Part shown: positions 45,635-54,043 of the stretch, one piece after another
Position numbering within the stretch: the first letter of the stretch is position 1
How the letters are laid out: each line of letters begins with the position of its first letter
NCBI GenBank assembly: GCA_052387955.1
Contig: JBQTIQ010000006.1
Coordinates: forward strand, 1 to 60,274
Source of the DNA: JBQTIQ01 sp052387955
GTDB lineage: Bacteria > Actinomycetota > Acidimicrobiia > Acidimicrobiales > JACDCH01
Reading direction: 5' to 3'
Length of the DNA: 60,274 nt
The notes under the pieces: generated by a model
Told to the model about the DNA's origin: nothing
Seen by the model: the letters and a program-made list of their open reading frames with translations, nothing else
Databases searched by the model: none
Translations under genes and position numbers: made by a program

Positions 45635-46003
45635 ATGCCTCCCGCCCTGCGTGCCGTGCGCGGCGCCACGACGGTCGATGCCGACACCCGGGAGCAGGTC
45701 ACCGAACGCGTGGTGGCCCTGCTCTCCGAGGTCTTCGAACGCAACGGCGTCGGCCACGACGACGTGGTGAGCGTGCTCTTCACCGCCACCGACGACATCC
45801 ACTCGATGTTCCCGGCCGAGGCGGCCCGCAAGTTCGGACTGGGCGACGTCCCCCTCATCTGCGCCCGCGAGCTCGACGTCGAGGGAGCCACCCCGCTCTG
45901 CATCCGCCTGCTGCTGCACCTCAGTACCGAGCGGGCCCGCACCGAGCTGCACCACGTCTACCTCGAGGGTGCCAAGAACCTGCGCGACGACCTGCCCGCA
46001 TGA
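45635..46003 (+). CDS. aroH: Chorismate mutase, AroH type
   Basis: Converts chorismate to prephenate for Phe and Tyr. 122 residues, the trimeric AroH fold and not the AroQ helical type. LRAVRGATTVDADTREQV, VLFTATDDIHSMFPAEAARK and ARELDVEGATPLCIRLLLHL are diagnostic. ATG 45635 has GGGAG just before it. The stop overlaps tyrA (ATGA), consistent with an aromatic operon aroH-tyrA-aroA. Confidence 0.93.
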   Translation: MPPALRAVRGATTVDADTREQVTERVVALLSEVFERNGVGHDDVVSVLFTATDDIHSMFPAEAARKFGLGDVPLICARELDVEGATPLCIRLLLHLSTERARTELHHVYLEGAKNLRDDLPA

Positions 46004-47061
46004 GCGCCGGCCGGCGGGCCAACGTCGTGGGCACCGGTCTCATGGGCGGCTCGATCGGCCTGGCCCTGCGCCGTCAGGGGTGGGTCGTGGCCGGCGCCGA
46101 CGCCGACGCCCAGCGGGCCCAGAGGGCGCTCGATCTGGGAGCGCTCGACGCCGTGGGGCTGGACGACCGAGCCGAGGTCACCTTTGTCGCGGTGCCGGTG
46201 TCGGCCGTGCCCGCGGCCGCCCGCCAGGCTCTCGGGGCCACCACCGGCCTGGTGACCGACGTGGGCGGGGTGAAGGCATCGGTCGTCGCCGCGGTCGACG
46301 ATCCCCGTTTCGTCGGCGGGCACCCGATGGCGGGCTCGGAACAGGAGGGCGTCGACGGAGCCGACCCCGACCTGTTCGAGGGGGCGGTGTGGGTGCTGAC
46401 GCCGACGGCGTCGACTCCCGACGCCGCGTTCGCACAGGTGCGCTCGATCGTGACGTCCCTGGGGGCGGAGGTCGTGTCGTTGTCGCCCGAACGTCACGAC
46501 GCCCTGGTGGCGGTGGTGTCCCATGTCCCGCACCTCACCGCGGCCACGCTCATGCACCTGGCCGACGAACGGGCCGAGGAGCACCGGGCGCTGCTGCGCC
46601 TCGCCGCCGGCGGGTTCCGGGACATGACCCGGGTCGCCGCCGGTCACCCCGGCATCTGGCCCGACATCTGCGGGGAGAACCAGGTTGCCATCGTCGACGT
46701 CCTCGGGCGGCTCATCGACGCCCTCGGCGAGATGCGGGTGGTGGTGCAGACGGCTGACCGCGACGGGCTGCTGGCGGTACTGGAACGGGCGCGCCAGGCC
46801 CGCCTCAACCTGCCCAGCCGGGCGGCCCCCGGCGAGATGACCGAGGTGCGGGTGCCGGTACCGGACCGGCCCGGGGTGCTGGCCGACGTCACCACGCTGG
46901 CGTCCGACCTCGACGTCAACATCGCCGACCTCGAGATCGCCCACTCCAGCGAAGGTGACCGGGGGGTGCTGATCATGGTGGTGCCGGCGGCCCGGGCCGA
47001 ACGGTTGCACGGCGGGCTCATGGCCCGCGGTTACCGGCCGGCGTTGCGGCCGCTGGGATGA
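46000..47061 (+). CDS. tyrA: Prephenate dehydrogenase with C-terminal ACT domain
   Basis: Oxidises prephenate to 4-hydroxyphenylpyruvate, toward tyrosine. 353 residues. The nucleotide loop is VVGTGLMGGSIGLALRRQG, the catalytic region is GGHPMAGSEQEGVDGADPDL, and ERHDALVAVVSHVPHLTA follows. Residues about 285-353 are an ACT domain (VRVPVPDRPGVLADVTTLAS), so feedback regulation by an amino acid such as tyrosine is likely. It overlaps aroH and lies 7 bases before aroA. Confidence 0.94.
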   Translation: MSAGRRANVVGTGLMGGSIGLALRRQGWVVAGADADAQRAQRALDLGALDAVGLDDRAEVTFVAVPVSAVPAAARQALGATTGLVTDVGGVKASVVAAVDDPRFVGGHPMAGSEQEGVDGADPDLFEGAVWVLTPTASTPDAAFAQVRSIVTSLGAEVVSLSPERHDALVAVVSHVPHLTAATLMHLADERAEEHRALLRLAAGGFRDMTRVAAGHPGIWPDICGENQVAIVDVLGRLIDALGEMRVVVQTADRDGLLAVLERARQARLNLPSRAAPGEMTEVRVPVPDRPGVLADVTTLASDLDVNIADLEIAHSSEGDRGVLIMVVPAARAERLHGGLMARGYRPALRPLG

Positions 47062-47068
47062 TCGGCCG

Positions 47069-48331
47069 ATGACGATGTCATGGCCGGCGGTCAAGGTCAT
47101 CGACGTCCTGGCCCGCCGGCCCGACGCCGAGGTCAACGTGCCCGGCTCGAAGAGCCTGACCAACCGGGCGCTGTTGTGCGCGGCGCTGGCCGATGGTGCC
47201 ACCGAGATCGTCGGCGGCCTGGAGGCCGACGACACCGATGCCATGGCCGGGTGCCTGCGGGCGCTGGGCGCCGGCGTCGACGGGTGGACCGTGCTCGGCC
47301 GGGGCCACCCGAACGCCCTCGCCCGGGAGGCGGTGCTGAACGCCCGGCTGTCGGGCACCACCGCCCGGTTCCTCCTGCCGGTGCTGGCCTCGTCGGGCGG
47401 GCGCTACGTGCTCGACGGTGACCCACCACTGCGGGCGCGGCCGATGACCGGTCTGCTCGACGCCCTGGTCGAGCTGGGGGCGGCGGTAGCCTACGGCGAC
47501 GAACCGGGCCGGCTGCCGGTCACCGTCGGCGGCGGGCCGTTGCGGGGCGGCGTGCTCTACGTCCCCGGCGACGTCACCAGCCAGTTCGTCTCCGCCCTGC
47601 TGATGGCGGGCCCGTACTTCGCCGCCGGCCTGCAGCTGCGGCTGACGGCCGACCTGGTCTCGGCCCCCTACGTCGCCATGACCCGTTCGGTCATGGAGGA
47701 CTTCGGCGCACCAGCCGACGGGCTCGACGTCGGTCCCGGGCGGTACCGCTCGCCGGGGCACTACCGCGTCGAACCCGACGCCTCGGCCGCCTCCTACTTC
47801 TTCGCCGTCGCCGCGTTGACCGGTGGCCGGGTCACCGTTGCCGGTCTCGGCCCGGGATCGGTGCAGGGCGACCTCGGCTTCGTCGATCTCCTGGAACGCA
47901 TGGGCGCGGTCGTCGAGCGGGCCCATGGTCGCACCACCGTGGTGGGGACGGGCACGTTGCGGGGCATCGACGTCGACCTACGCGAGATGCCCGACGTGGC
48001 TCCCACGCTGGCCGCAGTGGCCGTGTTCGCCGAAGGGCCGACGACCGTGCGGGGAGTCGGTTTCATCCGGGGCCACGAGACCGACCGGATCTCCGCCGTG
48101 GTGCACGAGCTGAGGCGGGCCGGCATCGACGCGACCGAGACGGATGACGGCTTCGTCGTGCACCCCGGCCCCCCCCGCCCCGCCCGCATCGAGACCTACG
48201 ACGACCACCGCATCGCCATGGCCTTCAGCCTCCTCGGCCTGCGGTCGCCCGGCATCGAGATCGCCAACCCCGCCTGCGTGGCCAAGACCTTCCCCGGCTA
48301 CTTCGAAGCGCTGGACGGGCTGCGGCGCTGA
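47069..48331 (+). CDS. aroA: 3-phosphoshikimate 1-carboxyvinyltransferase (EPSP synthase)
   Basis: Shikimate pathway step adding enolpyruvate from PEP. 420 residues. The PEP/phosphate motif NVPGSKSLTNRALLCAAL is intact. ARLSGTTARFLLP stands where many enzymes have NAGTAMRP, a variant also seen in other actinobacteria as far as I recall. SAASYFFAVAALTGG, the catalytic Asp region REMPDVAPTLAAVAV and FIRGHETDRISAVVHELR are all present. ATG 47069 and ATG 47075 are both possible starts. It is the last gene of the aromatic run. Confidence 0.95.
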   Translation: MTMSWPAVKVIDVLARRPDAEVNVPGSKSLTNRALLCAALADGATEIVGGLEADDTDAMAGCLRALGAGVDGWTVLGRGHPNALAREAVLNARLSGTTARFLLPVLASSGGRYVLDGDPPLRARPMTGLLDALVELGAAVAYGDEPGRLPVTVGGGPLRGGVLYVPGDVTSQFVSALLMAGPYFAAGLQLRLTADLVSAPYVAMTRSVMEDFGAPADGLDVGPGRYRSPGHYRVEPDASAASYFFAVAALTGGRVTVAGLGPGSVQGDLGFVDLLERMGAVVERAHGRTTVVGTGTLRGIDVDLREMPDVAPTLAAVAVFAEGPTTVRGVGFIRGHETDRISAVVHELRRAGIDATETDDGFVVHPGPPRPARIETYDDHRIAMAFSLLGLRSPGIEIANPACVAKTFPGYFEALDGLRR

Positions 48332-48336
48332 CCGGG

Positions 48337-48351
48337 CCGGCGCTCCGCCGG
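48337..48351. terminator. Hairpin between convergent aroA and YjbR-like genes
   Basis: CCGGCG, loop CTC, CGCCGG, a perfect 6-base-pair stem in the 31-base gap between two converging genes. No T-run. Placement suits a shared terminator. Confidence 0.4.
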
Positions 48352-48362
48352 GAACCGTCGGC

Positions 48363-48722
48363 CTACGCCGGCGGGGCGCCGCCGGCGGCCTCGAATGCTT
48401 GGAGGGCGCGCTTGGGGGCTCTGGCCCGCCAGGCGTCGGTCAACAGTTCGGCCAGCTCGGGCACCGAGAGGTTCTCGAGGCGGACGAGCACGGTCGGGTG
48501 GCCGTCGTAGTGGGGGGTGGTGGTGAACTTGTCGGGCTCCGCGCTCAGCAACGCGTCCTTCTCGGCGAGGTCCGCGACCCAAACGACGACCAGGCCGTCC
48601 TCGTCTCGCCACCGGCAGAAACCCTTGCCCTTGACCTTGAAGGAGGGCGTGCCGAACCACGGCACCTCGACGGTCTCGGGCAGGGCCCCGCAGATACGTC
48701 TCACGTCGTCGAAGGTGGCCAT
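48363..48722 (-). CDS. MmcQ/YjbR family protein
   Basis: 119 residues. DVRRICGALPETVEVPWFGT, PSFKVKGKGFCRW and DGHPTVLVRLENLSVPELAE match the MmcQ/YjbR family (CyaY-like fold). These proteins have been called DNA-binding, but their function is not settled. ATG 48722 is only 29 bases from the divergent SUOX-like GTG, so their promoters must overlap. Confidence 0.85.
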   Translation of the reverse strand: MATFDDVRRICGALPETVEVPWFGTPSFKVKGKGFCRWRDEDGLVVVWVADLAEKDALLSAEPDKFTTTPHYDGHPTVLVRLENLSVPELAELLTDAWRARAPKRALQAFEAAGGAPPA

Positions 48723-48751
48723 GCCGACAAGCCTCGCGTCATGCTGGGCCG

Positions 48752-49387
48752 GTGACGAGCCCGCCCTCTCCAGGCTTCGTCGGGCGCGACCGCGACCCCG
48801 CGGCCGAGGGCCTTCCGCCGGGCCAGCACCTGGTAGCCGACTTCCCGGTCCTCTCGGCCGGGCCGACGCCGGCGGTGCCCCTCTACCAGTGGGACTTCCG
48901 GGTCCTCGACGTCAAGGGAGAGCTGCTGGCCCGCTGGGACTGGGCCGGGTTCCGGGCTCTCCCGCACGAGACCGTCAGCTGCGACATCCACTGCGTGACG
49001 GGATGGTCGAAGCTCGCCATGTCGTGGCGGGGCGTGAGCGTCGACGTCCTGCTCGACGGGCTCGAGGGCGTCGCCGCCGGCGATCACGTCATGGCCTTCG
49101 CCGACGGCGGCCTCGCCGGTCGCCCCTACACCGCCAACCTCGCCGTCACCGCGATCACCGGCGGCCGGGCATGGGTCGCCACCGGCCGGGACGGTCACGA
49201 CCTCGAAGCCGACCACGGCGGCCCGGCCCGCCTGCTGGTCCCGCACCTGTACCTGTGGAAGAGCGCCAAATGGGTTCGGGGGCTGCAGTTGCTCGAAGCG
49301 GACCGCCCCGGGTTCTGGGAGGGCCTCGGGTACCACAACGCCGGCGACCCCTGGCGCGAGCAGCGCTTCGGCCGCGGGGAGCAGTGA
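48752..49387 (+). CDS. SUOX-like molybdopterin oxidoreductase, orphan
   Basis: 211 residues with a sulfite-oxidase-type molybdopterin fold. The Mo ligand is Cys81 in SCDIHCVTGWSKLAMSW, and PHLYLWKSAKWVRGLQLLE and EGLGYHNAGDPWREQRFG are typical of YedY-related and plant-type SUOX catalytic domains. There is no signal peptide or Tat motif in the chosen frame, so it appears cytoplasmic. No heme or membrane partner is adjacent, and the substrate is unknown. The GTG start is the only clear one before the conserved part. Confidence 0.85.
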   Translation: MTSPPSPGFVGRDRDPAAEGLPPGQHLVADFPVLSAGPTPAVPLYQWDFRVLDVKGELLARWDWAGFRALPHETVSCDIHCVTGWSKLAMSWRGVSVDVLLDGLEGVAAGDHVMAFADGGLAGRPYTANLAVTAITGGRAWVATGRDGHDLEADHGGPARLLVPHLYLWKSAKWVRGLQLLEADRPGFWEGLGYHNAGDPWREQRFGRGEQ

Positions 49388-49413
49388 ACCGCGGTCGGGG
49401 AGGGTTCCGGCGT

Positions 49414-49442
49414 AGCTCAAGCCCGGGCCGCGGGCTTGAGCT
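49414..49442. terminator. Strong hairpin between convergent genes
   Basis: AGCTCAAGCCCG (49414-49425), loop GGCCG, CGGGCTTGAGCT (49431-49442): a perfect 12-base-pair stem in the gap between the SUOX-like and VOC genes. Probably a bidirectional terminator, although T-runs are lacking. Confidence 0.7.
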
Positions 49443-49460
49443 CGCCAGAAAGCGCCGGGC

Positions 49461-49895
49461 TCAGCCGCCGACGAAGATGAACTCGAGCTGGATGTTGTCC
49501 GGGTCCCGGAACACCATCGTCGAGTAGGCGAACGGCTCGGTCTCGTCGCGGATAGGGGTGTGGGCGATGCCGAGCTCGTCGAGACGGGAACCCCACGAGG
49601 CCAACTCGTCATGGGTTGAGACCGTGAAGGAGACGTGGTCGAGGCCGGTGCCGCTTTCGTCGAACTTGGCGCCGGAGTTGCCGTTGTTCTTGTGGACGCC
49701 GATGGCCACGCCTGACTTCGGCTCGACCAGCAACACTGCGTAGCCGGTGTCCTCGCGCTCATAATGGGGGAAGTTGACCGGCACCTTGTCCATCGAGAAC
49801 AGCTTCTGGTACCACTCGACGCTCTTGTCAACGTCGGTGGCCGTAATCGAGAAATGGTGGAAGCCCGTGACCGCGGGGCCTGCGCCTTCACTCAT
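49461..49895 (-). CDS. VOC family dioxygenase-like protein
   Basis: 144 residues in one VOC unit. GFHHFSITATDVDKSVEWYQ has the first metal His, GLDHVSFTVSTHDEL the second, and FRDPDNIQLEFIF the C-terminal Glu, so the His-His-Glu metal site is complete and an active enzyme is likely. Substrate unknown; methylmalonyl-CoA epimerase or a ring-cleavage dioxygenase would be relatives. ATG 49895 has AGGAGGAACAAG upstream. Lower GC than its neighbours. Confidence 0.85.
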   Translation of the reverse strand: MSEGAGPAVTGFHHFSITATDVDKSVEWYQKLFSMDKVPVNFPHYEREDTGYAVLLVEPKSGVAIGVHKNNGNSGAKFDESGTGLDHVSFTVSTHDELASWGSRLDELGIAHTPIRDETEPFAYSTMVFRDPDNIQLEFIFVGG

Positions 49896-49996
49896 GATCT
49901 TGTTCCTCCTGGTTGGTATTCGAACCAAGGCGTCGGGCCGCCGTCGGCCGGTGCCAAGTTGAGAAACTTACAGATCCTGCCGGGTGCCGCGCCCGG

Positions 49997-52900
49997 TCAG
50001 CGCTCCAGACGGGCTATCTCGTTGAGGATGCGCTTCTCGCTGACCCGCTCCGCCGTGCCCAGGACCTGGGCGAAGTAGCTCACCCGCAGCTCCTCGAGGA
50101 GCCAGCGGAGACCGTCGAGGGCGGCGAGGAGCTCGGTTCGTGCCGGCCGCGCCCGGAGCCGGTCGTAGCGCTGCTCGAGCTGCTGGGCCTGGGCCATGAG
50201 CTGGCGGTCGCGCTCGGGGGCGGCGGCCAGCTTGTCCAGCCGGCGGTCGATGGCCCGCAGGTAGCGCAGCACGTCGGGCAGCCGCCGGGCCCCGGTGGCG
50301 GTCACCCAGCCCGGCCCCAGCAGCCTCGCCATCTGGGCCCGCACGTCGGCGACCGCGGGCTGCAGGGCCGGGGCCGTGAGACGCCCGGTCCGGACCTCGA
50401 TGTCGCGCACGGTGAGCAGGGCGGCGGCCACGGTCGTGGCCACGTCGGTCACGCCCGGCACGAGGCCGGACCGCGCTGCGGCGACCAGCGCCCCGAAGGC
50501 GTCGGCGTCCCACACCGGTCCGCCGGCGTCGGCCAGGAACCGGTCCACGGCACAGGTCGTGCAGTCGTCGAGCAGTTCGGCCACCGTGGCGTGGGCGGCG
50601 TAGGCCAGGGCCAGCCGGGTCTCGTTGCCGAAGAGGCGTTGGAGCTTGCCGGCCGGGACGGGGACGCTGAGGAGCAGCAGGCGGCGGCTGCCGGCCCACA
50701 TGGCGGCGGCCTGTTCGCCGGCGCTGGGCAGGATGCGCACGGCGACGGTGCCGGTCTCGTCGACCAGGGCCGGGTAGCCCCGGACGGTGTGACCGTCCCG
50801 CTCGGTCTCGGCCACCCGGGGGAGTGTGCCGATCGACCAACTGGTGAGCCCGGTCCGTTCGATCCCCGGGGCGGCGTCGGCGACCGCGGCCCGCACCCGT
50901 GGGGCCAGGGCACGCTTGAGGGCGTCGAGGTCCTTGCCCGCCGCCAGCGTGCGACCGGAGGCGTCGACGACCCGGAAGGTCATGTGCAGGTACGCGGGCA
51001 CGCGGTCGAGCGGCCACGTCGAAGGGTCGATCGCTTCCCCGCTCAGCCGGGACAGCTCTCGGGCCAGGGTGGCCAGCAGGGGGCCGTCGTCGGGCCCGGA
51101 CCCTTCGACGAAACGGCGAGCGGAGTCGGCCACCGGCACGAAGTTGCGCCGCACCTGTTTGGGCAGCGAGCGCACGAAGGCGGTGACCAGTTCCTCGCGC
51201 AGCCCCGGTACCTGCCAGTCGAAACCTTCGGGGCTGACCCGGTTGAGCACGGCCACGGGTACTTCGACGGTCACGCCGTCGAAGTCCGAGCCCGGTTCGA
51301 ACTCGTAGCTCAGGGCCAGGGAAAGCTCGCCCTGGTCCCATCGGGCGGGGTAGGCGGAAAAGCGGACCGGGCCGGCGGCCGGGTCGACCAGCATCTCGTA
51401 GGTGAAGTCGAGCAGGTCGGCCCCGGCCTCCCGGCGCTTGGTCCACCAGCGGTCGAAATGTCGGGCCGAGACGACCGTGCTGGGCACCCGTCGGTCGTAG
51501 AAGTCGAAGATCACCTCGTCCCCGACGAGGATGTCGCGGCGGCGGACGCGGCCCTCGAGGGCCTGGACCTCCTCGACGAGCTTGGCGTTGTGGCGGAGGA
51601 AGGCGTGATGCGTGTGCCAGTCGCCTTCCACCAGGCCCCGTTGCACGAACAGCTCACGGGCGGCGCCGGGGTCGATGCGCCCGTAGTTCACGGTGCGTTG
51701 GGCGATGGTGAGCCCGTGGAGCGTCACTGTCTCCGACGCCATGGCCGCGCCCCGCTCCGCGTCCCACCAGGGCTCGCCGTGGCTGCGCCGGACGAGATGG
51801 CCGCCCACCCGTTCGGCCCACGCCGGTTGGATCCGGGCCGCCACCCGTGCCCGCAGCCGGTTGGTCTCGACCAGCTCGGCCGCCATCACCCAGCGCGGCG
51901 GCTTGCGGTGAAGCGCCGAGCCGGGGGCGAGCACGAAGCGGGCGTTGCGGGCGCCGGCGAAGTCACTCTTGTCGTCGTCGCGTACCCCGATGTTGGACAA
52001 CAACCCCGACAGCACCGCTCTGTGGACCTGGTCGGGCGGCGCCGGCACGTCGGCCTCCTCGACGCCCACTGACCGGGCGATGTGGCGCAGTTGGCTGTGG
52101 ACGTCCTGCCATTCGCGCACCCTCAGGTAGTTGAGGAACTCGTCCCGGCAGAGCCGTCGGAACTGGCTCGACGAGCGGGCCGGCTGCTCCTCCTGCAGGT
52201 GCTCCCACAGCCGCAGGTAGCCGAGGAAGTCCGAGGTCGGATCGGCGAAGCGGGCGTGGGCTTCGGCCGCCGCCGCCTCCTGGCCGGCGGGCCGCTGTCG
52301 GGGGTCCTGAATGGCGAGGGCGGCGGCGATGACGAGCACTTCCCGGGCGCTGCCGTTGCGGCCGGACTCGAGGACCATCCGACCGAGCCGAGGATCGAGG
52401 GGGAGACGGGCCAGCCGTCGGCCCGTCTCGGTGAGCCGCAGCGGCCCGGTGCCGGCGGCCGGCTCCAGTGCCCCCAGTTCGGTGAGCAGGACGATGCCGT
52501 CGTTGATGTTGCGGGTGTCGGGCGCATCGACGAAGGGGAAGGCGGCGACGTCGCCCAGGCCCAGTGCGGTCATCTGGAGGATGACGGCGGCGAGGCTGGT
52601 GCGCAGGATCTCGGGCTCGGTGAACTCGGGCCGGGCGTCGAAGTCGTCCTCGGCGTAGAGGCGGATGCAGATGCCGGGGGCGACGCGGCCACAACGGCCC
52701 GCCCGCTGGTTGGCCGACGCCTGCGACACCGCCTCGATCGGCAGCCGTTGCACCTTGGTGCGCCGGTTGTAGCGCGAGATGCGGGCGGTGCCGGGGTCGA
52801 TCACATAACGGATGCCGGGGACCGTGAGCGACGTCTCGGCCACGTTGGTGGCGAGCACCACCCGGCGGCCCCGGTGGGGCTGGAACACCTTGTGCTGCTC

Positions 52901-53884
52901 GGCGATCGACAGCCGGGCGTACAAGGGCACGGTCTCGATGCCGTCAGGCCCGTTGCGGGCGAGGGCGTCGGCGCTGTCGCGGATCTCGCGTTCGCCGCTG
53001 AGGAAGACGAGGATGTCCCCCGGGCCTTCGGCGCACAGCTCGTCGACGGCCTCACAGATCGCTTGGGCCTGGTCGCGGTCGTCGTCGCGCTCGTCCCCGA
53101 TCGGCTGGTAGCGGACCTCGACGGGGTAGGCGCGGCCCGTCACGCTGACCACGGGGGCGTCGTCGAAGTGCCGTGACAGGCGCTCGGTATCGATCGTGGC
53201 CGAGGTGACGATGACCTTGAGATCGGGCCGCCGGGGCAGCAGTTGCTTGAGGTAGCCGAGGATGAAGTCGATGTTGAGGCTGCGCTCGTGGGCCTCGTCG
53301 ACGATGATCGCCTCGTAGGCGTCGAGGTCGCGGTCGCGCTGGATCTCGGCCAGCAGGATCCCGTCGGTCATCACCTTGACGAAGGTGCCGTCGCCGACCC
53401 GGTCGGTGAAGCGCACCGTGTAGCCCACCGCGCCGCCCACTCCGGTCCCCAACTCCTCGGCCACACGCTCGGCGACGGTGCGGGCGGCCAGCCGCCGGGG
53501 TTGGGTGTGGCCGATCATCCCCCTCACTCCCACACCCGCCTCGAGGCACATCTTGGGAAGCTGTGTGCTCTTGCCCGACCCGGTCTCGCCGGCGACGATC
53601 ACCACCTGATGGGCGACGATGGCGGCCACCAGGTCGTCCCGGCGCTCGCTGACCGGGAGGCCTGCGGGATAGCGGACCGCGGGTAGGGCGCGACGACGAC
53701 GGGCCAGGCGGGCCTCGGCCCCATGCACGTCGGTCTCGACCTCGTCGACCGCCGCCTGCCGGCCTTCCTCGCCGCGCTGTGAGCGTGCTCGGGCCAACCG
53801 CCGCTCGAGCCGGCGCCGGTCACGGACCATCAAGGCGCGTACTCGCGTGTCCAGGTCGGCCGAGGTTTCGGAGGCAGGGAACAT
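49997..53884 (-). CDS. hrpA: ATP-dependent RNA helicase HrpA
   Basis: DEAH-box helicase of 1295 residues, the full HrpA length. Walker A GETGSGKSTQLPK, DEAH motif IIVDEAHERSLNIDF, motif III VTSATID, motif VI ASANQRAGRCGRVAPG. The HA2/OB-fold regions follow, then the large C-terminal DUF3418 part ending in LRVSYFAQVLGT and SEKRILNEI. HrpA acts in mRNA processing and ribosome rescue in E. coli. ATG 53884 starts it; the first 75 residues are Arg-rich and variable. A divergent promoter region of 159 bases separates it from the histidine kinase. Confidence 0.95.
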   Translation of the reverse strand: MFPASETSADLDTRVRALMVRDRRRLERRLARARSQRGEEGRQAAVDEVETDVHGAEARLARRRRALPAVRYPAGLPVSERRDDLVAAIVAHQVVIVAGETGSGKSTQLPKMCLEAGVGVRGMIGHTQPRRLAARTVAERVAEELGTGVGGAVGYTVRFTDRVGDGTFVKVMTDGILLAEIQRDRDLDAYEAIIVDEAHERSLNIDFILGYLKQLLPRRPDLKVIVTSATIDTERLSRHFDDAPVVSVTGRAYPVEVRYQPIGDERDDDRDQAQAICEAVDELCAEGPGDILVFLSGEREIRDSADALARNGPDGIETVPLYARLSIAEQHKVFQPHRGRRVVLATNVAETSLTVPGIRYVIDPGTARISRYNRRTKVQRLPIEAVSQASANQRAGRCGRVAPGICIRLYAEDDFDARPEFTEPEILRTSLAAVILQMTALGLGDVAAFPFVDAPDTRNINDGIVLLTELGALEPAAGTGPLRLTETGRRLARLPLDPRLGRMVLESGRNGSAREVLVIAAALAIQDPRQRPAGQEAAAAEAHARFADPTSDFLGYLRLWEHLQEEQPARSSSQFRRLCRDEFLNYLRVREWQDVHSQLRHIARSVGVEEADVPAPPDQVHRAVLSGLLSNIGVRDDDKSDFAGARNARFVLAPGSALHRKPPRWVMAAELVETNRLRARVAARIQPAWAERVGGHLVRRSHGEPWWDAERGAAMASETVTLHGLTIAQRTVNYGRIDPGAARELFVQRGLVEGDWHTHHAFLRHNAKLVEEVQALEGRVRRRDILVGDEVIFDFYDRRVPSTVVSARHFDRWWTKRREAGADLLDFTYEMLVDPAAGPVRFSAYPARWDQGELSLALSYEFEPGSDFDGVTVEVPVAVLNRVSPEGFDWQVPGLREELVTAFVRSLPKQVRRNFVPVADSARRFVEGSGPDDGPLLATLARELSRLSGEAIDPSTWPLDRVPAYLHMTFRVVDASGRTLAAGKDLDALKRALAPRVRAAVADAAPGIERTGLTSWSIGTLPRVAETERDGHTVRGYPALVDETGTVAVRILPSAGEQAAAMWAGSRRLLLLSVPVPAGKLQRLFGNETRLALAYAAHATVAELLDDCTTCAVDRFLADAGGPVWDADAFGALVAAARSGLVPGVTDVATTVAAALLTVRDIEVRTGRLTAPALQPAVADVRAQMARLLGPGWVTATGARRLPDVLRYLRAIDRRLDKLAAAPERDRQLMAQAQQLEQRYDRLRARPARTELLAALDGLRWLLEELRVSYFAQVLGTAERVSEKRILNEIARLER

Positions 53885-53929
53885 CGTAGGCTTGGGTGAG
53901 AACGGAGCCCGGCCCCCGAGCGGGGCCGA

Positions 53930-54020
53930 GATCTCTATCGCAAAGGAACGGCCGACTGCGGGGACGCAACCGGCGTCTCGTCCTGCCGGCGTTGTGGCAT
54001 AGGAAGCCTAGGGCTACGCA
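53930..54020 (+). promoter_or_regulatory. Structured leader, possibly a GEMM-like (c-di-GMP) riboswitch
   Basis: TCGCAAAGG (53938-53946) and GGGGACGCAAC (53960-53970) resemble the two conserved joining segments of GEMM-I RNAs (GCAAA and GACGCAA). CAACCGGC (53967-53974) and GCCGGCGTTG (53985-53994) form a hairpin where the third stem would be, and GGCATAGGAAGCCTAGGGCT follows. The second stem is weak, so this is a tentative call. A separate perfect hairpin, CGGCCCC-CGAGC-GGGGCCG, lies at 53910-53928. Confidence 0.3.
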
Positions 54021-54043
54021 CGAGGGAAGGTGGACCGACGACG

